From the NCBI RefSeq assembly GCF_000308755.1, contig NZ_BAGF01000054.1:1-64000 (forward strand): a stretch of 64,000 bases of DNA, written 5' to 3'. The position numbers were made by a program, and so were the translations under genes. This document shows positions 58,588 through 64,000 of the stretch, piece by piece. The notes beneath the pieces are model-generated. The model did not search any database, was not told where the DNA came from, and saw only the letters and a program-made list of their open reading frames with translations. Each line of letters opens with the position of its first letter. Positions within the stretch are counted from its first letter, which is position 1. This DNA comes from Nocardia pneumoniae NBRC 100136. Its GTDB lineage: Bacteria; Actinomycetota; Actinomycetes; Mycobacteriales; Mycobacteriaceae.

Positions 58588-59100
58588 TCTTCTCTCTCAA
58601 CCTCTCGTCTTCGCCGGCTCGAGCGCGTGGGCAGCGCGATCCGGCTGTCGTCAGCCGTACCGGGCACGGGCGCGCGGCAACCCTCCTGGCTGCGACGCGC
58701 ACACCCGGCCGAATCCCCTTGGAGACGGCGACGCGGAGGCGGTCATCGATCGAAGCCCGACGGCGAAAACGCAGCCGAAAGGCCACTACCGAAGACCGAC
58801 GCCACGCGGGCGGGTGCATACGGCTGTGCAATGTTGTCGTGCGACGGGACATATTCGGCCCCTGATACACAAGTAGCCAACGAAAAGATTGTACGTCTCT
58901 CCGTTCGCCGAGCTATCGACCGCCTCGGCTACGGCACGGATGGAGCTATCACTCGCACCCTCGAACCGCCGCAGGAATCAGGCCCGGAGCGTATCCGAAA
59001 ACCCGGCTCAGACCCGCACGACCACGCGACTTACCGGCACCCAGCCAACAGGTAGCGCGAACATCGAGTAGCGCGGTTATCTCCCACCGCGACGCGTCGG
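58588..59100 (-). ncRNA. pnp leader and intergenic region with a structured element
   Basis: About 510 bases between rpsO and pnp. The part next to pnp (roughly 58600-58740) is hairpin-rich on the minus strand, including CGGCTG, ACGA, CAGCCG, and GCAGCCAGGAGGG. An Actino-pnp RNA motif is known to precede pnp in actinobacteria, and this position suits it, but I cannot confirm the fit without a covariance search. No protein-coding frame is convincing. Confidence 0.35.
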
Positions 59101-59264
59101 TCCCGCTCCGGCTTTCGAGCGTCAGCGAGACCGAGCATTGCCTGTTCGCGGCCCGGCTCGCGTCCGAGTGGCCGCCGCGTTTGCGACGGAGTCGCCAGCG
59201 GTGGTCACTCGGACGCGAGCCATCAAGGGGCCGCGAACATGCAGCGCCGCAGGCGCTGCAAAAA
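59101..59264 (-). repeat. dispersed structured repeat, copy B
   Basis: The minus-strand counterpart of 40774-40933, with the same nested inverted repeats. It abuts the rpsO stop codon (TAA at 59266-59268), so its leftmost hairpin GCAGCGCCTGCGGCGCTGC (59242-59260) sits directly after rpsO and may double as its terminator or processing site. Confidence 0.8.
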
Positions 59265-59265
59265 G

Positions 59266-59535
59266 TTACCGCCGCAGCCCGAGGCGCTCGATCAGCGCAC
59301 GGTAGCGGTTGATGTCGTTGTCCGCCAGGTACTTCGACAGCCGCTTGCGACGACCGATCAGCGCCATCAGGCCGTGGCGGGTGTGGTGGTCGTGCTTGTG
59401 CTTCTTCAGGTGCTCGGTGATGTCGGCGATCCGCTTGGACAGCAGCGCGATCTGCGCCTCCGGCGAACCGGTGTCCTTCTCGTGCAGGCCGTACTCGGCG
59501 AGAATCGCCGACTTCTGCTCGGTGGTCAGTGCCAT
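59266..59535 (-). CDS. rpsO: 30S ribosomal protein S15
   Basis: An 89-residue protein, standard length, MALTTEQKSAILAEYGLHEKDTGSPEAQIALLSKRIADITEHLKKHKHDHHTRHGLMALIGRRKRLSKYLADNDINRYRALIERLGLRR. Helical rRNA-binding protein of the 30S platform. Order rpsO, pnp as in many bacteria. Start fixed by length. Confidence 0.98.
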   Translation of the reverse strand: MALTTEQKSAILAEYGLHEKDTGSPEAQIALLSKRIADITEHLKKHKHDHHTRHGLMALIGRRKRLSKYLADNDINRYRALIERLGLRR

Positions 59536-59807
59536 GGGGCATCCACTCCTGTTTCTCAGTTCCGCGCTCGAAGACCCGGTCACCCGGTGCGGGCGCCGCC
59601 GCGGACCGCAGCAAACCCGAGGATCCACCCTACCGGACCACGGCGTCCCCGCCGAAATCGTGGGGCCGACCACCCTGCGCGCCGTTGGATCGCGCCGCCG
59701 TTCTCGGAGGACGCCGGGGAAGCGTCGGCATTACCTCCCGAGTAATCGACTCGCCGCATTCGGGCTGCGAATCTTCTTCTGGTACCGCCGAATACGAGGA
59801 GGAAACA

Positions 59808-60626
59808 ATGCCTTACCTGGAGACGACCGACGGCACCCGCCTTGCCTACGAGGACTACGGAACCGGAGCGCCGATCGTGTTCCTGGCCGGGTGGGCGCTC
59901 AACGCGGAGATGTGGGAGTACCAGGTCCCGTTCTTCGTCGAGCAGGGCTATCGCTGTGTGCTGCTGGACCGGCGCGGCCACGGCCGTTCCGACCGTCCGT
60001 CCACCGGCTACGACCTCGACACCCGCGCCGACGACGTGGCCGAGCTGATCGAACGACTGGATCTGCGCGACCTCACCCTGGTCGCCCACTCGGCAGGCGG
60101 TGCGGAGGCCGCCCGCTATCTGGCCAGGCACGGCAGCGCGCGCGTCGCGCGCGTCGCGCTGCTGGCCACCACGCTGCCGTTCCTGCGGCAGACCGAGGAC
60201 AACCCCGAGGGCCTGCCGGAGGAGCTGAGCCGGGCTTCGGTGGCCCAATGGCGGACCGACCGGCCCAAATGGTTCGCCGATCGCGCGCAGGGTTACTTCG
60301 CCACCCATCTCGGCAACGACGTCTCCCCCGCCCTGATCGAGCACGAGACCCGGCGCTGCCTGTCCGCCTCGCCGTGGGCAACCATCGCGGTCTGGGAGTC
60401 GACCTTCCCCGCCGACCACCGGGAGACGCTGCGCAACCTGCCGATTCCCGCGCTGGTCGTGCACGGTGTGCCGGATCAGTCCATCCCCATCGACGCGAGC
60501 AGCAGGCGCACCGCCAAGCTCATCCCGGACTGCGTGTACAAGGAGTACCCGACCGCGGGGCACGGCCTGTACGTCACGCACGCCGAGGAGCTCAACAACG
60601 ATCTGCTCGACTTCATGAAGTCCTGA
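59808..60626 (+). CDS. alpha/beta hydrolase
   Basis: A 272-residue alpha/beta hydrolase similar to bacterial non-heme haloperoxidases/esterases. The oxyanion-hole region is FLAGWALNAEMWEYQ, the nucleophile is in VAHSAGGAEAARYLA (S in A-H-S-x-G), and the acid and His come in VHGVPDQSIP and YPTAGHGLYVTH. GAGGAGGAAACA precedes the ATG at 59808. The substrate is unknown. Confidence 0.88.
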   Translation: MPYLETTDGTRLAYEDYGTGAPIVFLAGWALNAEMWEYQVPFFVEQGYRCVLLDRRGHGRSDRPSTGYDLDTRADDVAELIERLDLRDLTLVAHSAGGAEAARYLARHGSARVARVALLATTLPFLRQTEDNPEGLPEELSRASVAQWRTDRPKWFADRAQGYFATHLGNDVSPALIEHETRRCLSASPWATIAVWESTFPADHRETLRNLPIPALVVHGVPDQSIPIDASSRRTAKLIPDCVYKEYPTAGHGLYVTHAEELNNDLLDFMKS

Positions 60627-60629
60627 GGT

Positions 60630-61601
60630 TCACCGGTCGTCGACGGCGGTGAGGATCTTGCGGGCGGTCTCCACGTCACGGCCCATGGTCTCGATGAGCT
60701 CGTCCACCGAGTCGAACTTGCGCTGACCGCGGACGTGCTCGACGAAATCGACCGCGACGTGCTGGCCGTAGAGGTCGGCCTCGCGGTCGAGCACGTAGGC
60801 CTCGACCGTGCGGGCACGGCCGGAGAAGGTCGGGTTGGTGCCCACCGAGATGGCGGCCATGGCCCGCTCGCCGGGTGTGACGGTGCCGATGGTGGGGCCG
60901 GGTCCGAGCACGGTGAACCATCCCGCGTACACGCCGTCGGCGGGGATCGCGGCGTGCATCGGCGGCGCGACGTTCGCGGTCGGGAAGCCGAGCTGCTTGC
61001 CGCGGCCGTCGCCGTGCACCACGACGCCCTCGACCCGGTGCGGGCGGCCCAGCGCCTCGGCCGCGGCCGCCATGTCGCCCGCGTCGACGCAGGCGCGGAT
61101 GTAGGTCGAGGAGAAGGTCACCGCGTGCTCGCCGAGCAGTTTCACCGCGTCGACCTCGAAACCGAAGCGGTGACCGAGCTCGCGCATGGTCTCGACCGTC
61201 CCGGCGGCCTTCTTGCCGAAGGTGAAGTTGTCCCCGACCACCACCTCCACCACGTGCAGGCGCTCGACCAGCAGATCGTGGACGTACCGGGCGGGGGTCA
61301 GCTTCATGAATTCCTGGGTGAACGGCATGACGCAGAACACGTCGACGCCGAGTTCCTCGGCCAGTTCGGCGCGGCGGGTCAGGGTGGTCAGCTGAGCCGG
61401 ATGCGAGCCGGGGCGCACCACCTCCATCGGGTGCGGGTCGAAGGTCATCAGCACCGCGGGCACGCCGCGTGCGGCGGCGGACTTCACGGCCCGGCTGATC
61501 AGCTGCGCGTGGCCGCGGTGCACACCGTCGAACACACCGATCGTGAGGACACAGCGCCCCCAGTCCGCGGGCACCTCGTCGAGCGAACGCCATCTCTGCA
61601 C
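60630..61601 (-). CDS. ribF: bifunctional riboflavin kinase/FAD synthetase
   Basis: A 323-residue RibF. The FAD synthetase domain has GVFDGVHRGHAQLI and the later STYIRACVDAGD. The kinase domain contains GRGKQLGFPTANVAPP and VGTNPTFSGRARTVEAYVLD. The GTG at 61601 (VQRWRSLDEVPADWGRCVLTIGVFDG) matches the mycobacterial start; the open frame runs to 62177. It makes FMN and FAD for the many flavoproteins here. Confidence 0.96.
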   Translation of the reverse strand: MQRWRSLDEVPADWGRCVLTIGVFDGVHRGHAQLISRAVKSAAARGVPAVLMTFDPHPMEVVRPGSHPAQLTTLTRRAELAEELGVDVFCVMPFTQEFMKLTPARYVHDLLVERLHVVEVVVGDNFTFGKKAAGTVETMRELGHRFGFEVDAVKLLGEHAVTFSSTYIRACVDAGDMAAAAEALGRPHRVEGVVVHGDGRGKQLGFPTANVAPPMHAAIPADGVYAGWFTVLGPGPTIGTVTPGERAMAAISVGTNPTFSGRARTVEAYVLDREADLYGQHVAVDFVEHVRGQRKFDSVDELIETMGRDVETARKILTAVDDR

Positions 61602-62034
61602 AGTGCGCAGCCTACGCACATCAGGTAGCGAACAGTATTCGGGCGTGCTGACGTCACACAACGTTCCGATGCCGGGAACCGCCGAGCCATCCCGGGTCCG
61701 GGCACCAGACAGGGGCCTCGCTCTCTTCGCACCGTCCCCACCGCGGCGAGCACGCGGATCGCGACGGATCCGCCTTCCGGGGATGCCCGGCCGAATCGGG
61801 GGGATAGCCGAGCGGTGACCACGCCCGTCCGCACGGTGTGGACCGCTGCGCCACAACGTCGCAGTTCGCGACATCTCCGATCGGAAACTTCGCCCACTCG
61901 AAACGCTCCGGACGGATTCGCGAAAGAGCCGGTACATCCCCGGTTTTCCATGCTCGAGAAGCTCGTCTCGCCCCAGTGGCGGGAATGGTCTAGCGTCCGA
62001 TTTCGTCGGCGACGGATGTGCCCCCGGAGTAGCC
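61602..62034. other. intergenic region between ribF and the cupin gene
   Basis: About 430 bases between divergent genes. No gene or clear repeat is seen. truB and its neighbours, which often lie next to ribF, are not here. The right end should carry the cupin operon promoter. Confidence 0.4.
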
Positions 62035-62487
62035 ATGAAAAGTGCAGTCAAGCAGGTGCGTGTGATCACATCGTCCGATTCGGCCGAGACGATCGGACCG
62101 CAACGCCAACGCCTCATCCCCTGTATCACCACCGAAACCTGTGGCGCGACCGGCATCTCGGCGGGCATGGTCACCATGGCTCCCGGAGCGGTGTCGAAAG
62201 CGCATTACCACGCGCACAGCGAGATCGTCGTCGTCTGCCTGCGCGGGAGAGCGGTCACGCTGATCGGCCCGGACTTGACGCCGCATTTTCACGGCCCCGG
62301 CGAGTTCATCTACATCCCGGACGGCGTCGTGCACGTGGCGGTGAACTTCGAGGAGGCCGACGACCTCGTCGCGGTGGAAATGCGCACCGATCCTTTGTTC
62401 AACGACGACGTGGTGCTGACGCCGGAATACGACGCCCGCGTGCCGGAAGTCGTTGCCCGCCTGCGCCGCGACCGGGCCGGTTCGTGA
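62035..62487 (+). CDS. cupin domain protein
   Basis: A 150-residue cupin with metal residues in SKAHYHAHSEIVVVCLRGRAVTLIG (two His and Glu) and PHFHGPGEFIYIPDGVVHVAVN (His). CCGGAG precedes the ATG. First of at least three overlapping genes: an aminotransferase and a third, CTG-started gene. The substrate is unknown; it may act in amino-acid-derived metabolism. Confidence 0.88.
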   Translation: MKSAVKQVRVITSSDSAETIGPQRQRLIPCITTETCGATGISAGMVTMAPGAVSKAHYHAHSEIVVVCLRGRAVTLIGPDLTPHFHGPGEFIYIPDGVVHVAVNFEEADDLVAVEMRTDPLFNDDVVLTPEYDARVPEVVARLRRDRAGS

Positions 62488-62488
62488 G

Positions 62489-63679
62489 ATGGCGCTCGTG
62501 AAGCGCAGCAGCGGCGCGGCTGCGGTGGCCAGCGGGCCGATCGACGACATCTTCGCGGCCCTCGCAGGGCGCCCTGACGTCGTCTCCTTCGCCGTCGGGG
62601 CGCCGGACCCGGCGCTGCTGCCCGGCGAACTCGTCTCGGCGCTGTCCCGGGACGTCATCGGCAAGTATGGGAGCACAGTCCTCCAGTACGGCATGACCCA
62701 GGGATTCGGCCCGCTTCTGGACGAATCACGAAACCTTCTGCGCGCCCGTCATATTCGATGCGGACACGACAGCCTCCATATCTCCACGGGCGGATCCGGC
62801 GCATTGCACAACGTGTGTCTGGCGCTGCTCGATCCCCATGACGTGGTTCTGGTGGAAACCCCGACCTACGGGCCCGCGGTCAAAGAATTCCGTAGCCACG
62901 GCGCCACCGTCGTGGGGGTGCCGTCAGACGATTCCGGAATCGTGCCGGAAGCGCTGGAAGAAGCACTGGCTCGATATGACGTGGCATTCGTGTACCTGTT
63001 GCCGACTTTCCAGAACCCGACCGGGCGAACGATGCCGACCTCACGGCGCGAACAGATCGCCCGGATCGTCGTCCGGCAGGACACCCTGGTGGTCGAGGAC
63101 GACGTCTACACCGATCTGCGCTACCGCGGCGTGGCACCGCCTGCGATCGCGTCCTTCGCACCGGACAATTCGATCTACATAACCTCGCTGTCGAAAACGC
63201 TTGCCCCGGCACTCCGTGTCGGCATCACCGTCATGCCGCCGGATCTCCTGCGCAATGTGCTCGCCCTGAAGCAGGGCATCGATATGCAGACGTCGACGTA
63301 CTGCCAGGCGATTGCCGCCGAGTTCCTGGGCAGCGCGGCGGGAGCGGCGCACCTCGCTCACGTCGTCGAGGTCTACTCGGCCAAATTGGACACCCTGGCC
63401 GACGCCGTGGAGCGGTACTTCCCGTCCGGCTTCCAGTGGGCCGTGCCCGAGGGAGGGATGTTTCTGTGGCTGGAGGGCCCGCAGGGGTTCGACGCGGAGG
63501 CGCTGCTGGGCGAGGCGCTGCGGGAAGGTGTCGCGTTCCTGCCGGGGAGCGTCTTCTACGCCGACGACGCCGACCACCGCAACACGATGCGGCTGAGCTT
63601 CGCGAACGTGCCGCGAGACGATATCGACCGCGGCGTCGCGCTGCTGGCCGCGCTCTGCGAGGAGGCCCGACCTGAGTGA
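62489..63679 (+). CDS. PLP-dependent aminotransferase, MocR/2-aminoadipate type
   Basis: A 396-residue fold-type I aminotransferase without the N-terminal GntR domain of MocR regulators. Motifs: YGMTQGFGPLLDESRNLLRAR; a conserved LLPTFQNPTGRTMP; the PLP-binding Lys in SIYITSLSKTLAPALRVGITV; and the terminal Arg region NTMRLSFANV. The ATG at 62489 stands one base after the cupin stop, indicating an operon. Confidence 0.88.
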   Translation: MALVKRSSGAAAVASGPIDDIFAALAGRPDVVSFAVGAPDPALLPGELVSALSRDVIGKYGSTVLQYGMTQGFGPLLDESRNLLRARHIRCGHDSLHISTGGSGALHNVCLALLDPHDVVLVETPTYGPAVKEFRSHGATVVGVPSDDSGIVPEALEEALARYDVAFVYLLPTFQNPTGRTMPTSRREQIARIVVRQDTLVVEDDVYTDLRYRGVAPPAIASFAPDNSIYITSLSKTLAPALRVGITVMPPDLLRNVLALKQGIDMQTSTYCQAIAAEFLGSAAGAAHLAHVVEVYSAKLDTLADAVERYFPSGFQWAVPEGGMFLWLEGPQGFDAEALLGEALREGVAFLPGSVFYADDADHRNTMRLSFANVPRDDIDRGVALLAALCEEARPE

Positions 63680-64000
63680 TCAGCATCCCGTCCTGGGTAC
63701 CTGGGAGGTGATCGCCGACGGGGCTCCGTTCGCCTACCACGTGATGCAGTTCCATCCCGGCGGGACGATGTTGCAGTCCAATCCCGACTACGGCAACCGC
63801 GCCACCAGCGACAGCAACGGCATGGGCACGTGGCGCTCCGACGGAGACCGCGTCACCGGCGCGTTCCTGGAGTTCGTCGTCGATCGAGCCGACCCGGCCG
63901 CGGTCGGCAAAGGGATCGTCGCCTTCGACCTGGTCGTGACCGGCGACCGGTTCTCCGGATCGGCCATAGCGACGTTCTATGACCTGATGGGTGCGCCGCT
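63672..64000 (+). CDS. hypothetical protein, CTG start, cut by the window end
   Basis: A frame of at least 109 codons (SDQHPVLGTWEVIADGAPFAYHVMQFHPGGTMLQSNPDYGNRATSDSNGMGTWRSDGDRVTGAFLEFVVDRADP...) with lipocalin-like beta pattern. No ATG, GTG or TTG precedes the conserved start; CTG at 63672 stands 6 bases after a perfect GAGGAGG (63659-63665) and overlaps the aminotransferase stop. It continues past the edge. An alternative later start at GTG within the frame would lose the first strand. Confidence 0.75.
   Translation, partial: MSDQHPVLGTWEVIADGAPFAYHVMQFHPGGTMLQSNPDYGNRATSDSNGMGTWRSDGDRVTGAFLEFVVDRADPAAVGKGIVAFDLVVTGDRFSGSAIATFYDLMGAP

Noticed and set aside
1..64000. Prophage, insertion sequence, CRISPR or large biosynthetic cluster
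   Set aside because: No transposase, integrase, phage structural gene, regular spacer array, or PKS/NRPS domain was seen.

Overview
The window is high-GC chromosomal DNA from a mycolic-acid actinomycete, most likely Nocardia or a close relative. The support is gene content and order. miaB, recX, recA, a DUF3046 gene, a glycosyltransferase, pspM-pspA-clgR, cinA, pgsA, argA, ftsK, RNase J, dapA, dapB, an M16 peptidase, pnp, rpsO and ribF run in the same overall order as the Mycobacterium tuberculosis segment from about Rv2733c to Rv2786c. Blocks of accessory genes typical of a soil actinomycete interrupt that backbone. No phage, transposase, CRISPR array, rRNA or biosynthetic megacluster was seen.

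Layout. 0-5.4 kb: miaB and a divergent glutamate-type ABC transporter (gluABCD). 5.4-8.7 kb: an overlapping set of an L-amino-acid-oxidase-like flavoenzyme, a DMT exporter with an unusual insert, and a GlcG/HbpS protein. 9-11.2 kb: recA-recX behind an SOS box and a RecA-NDp promoter. 11.2-25.6 kb: accessory regulators, transporters, VOC/CGNR genes, a TPR-kinase fusion, PIG-L, PucR, and a PAP2-lipid kinase fusion. 25.6-30.2 kb: the envelope-stress module pspM, pspA, clgR, with cinA, pgsA and argA. 30.2-34.7 kb: YCII, TerC, a small operator-controlled transcript ending in an intrinsic terminator, an odd leucine-type tRNA, and ftsK. 35-39 kb: two secreted proteins, RNase J and dapA. 39-45 kb: an RHH-type regulator, a YcaQ-like glycosylase and a three-gene two-component operon. 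44-46 kb: flavodoxin, membrane protein, dapB. 46-54.8 kb: paired MarR genes, alcohol dehydrogenase, VOC, FBP, Mn-catalase, tRNA-Gly, and an MFS/ArsR pair. 54.9-61.6 kb: M16 peptidase, pnp, rpsO, hydrolase, ribF. 62-64 kb: a cupin-aminotransferase operon running off the end.

How the genes fit together. The conserved backbone covers DNA repair and SOS (recA, recX), envelope stress (clgR, pspA, pspM, pgsA), lysine/diaminopimelate synthesis (dapA, dapB), RNA turnover (RNase J, PNPase) and flavin synthesis (ribF). Several accessory genes sit as divergent regulator/target pairs with visible palindromes between them (Lrp/MFS, VOC/CGNR, MarR/MarR, MFS/ArsR).

The most unusual object is a well-folded tRNA at 32005-32081. 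It has a leucine-type D-arm, UAG anticodon and A73, but a short variable loop and C instead of U at position 33. It lies just behind a terminator and a 39-codon ORF containing a CTA codon. Other notable items are a roughly 160-bp structured repeat present twice, two genes that appear to start with CTG, a TPR/APH(3')-type fusion and a DMT transporter with a hydrophilic insert of about 150 residues.
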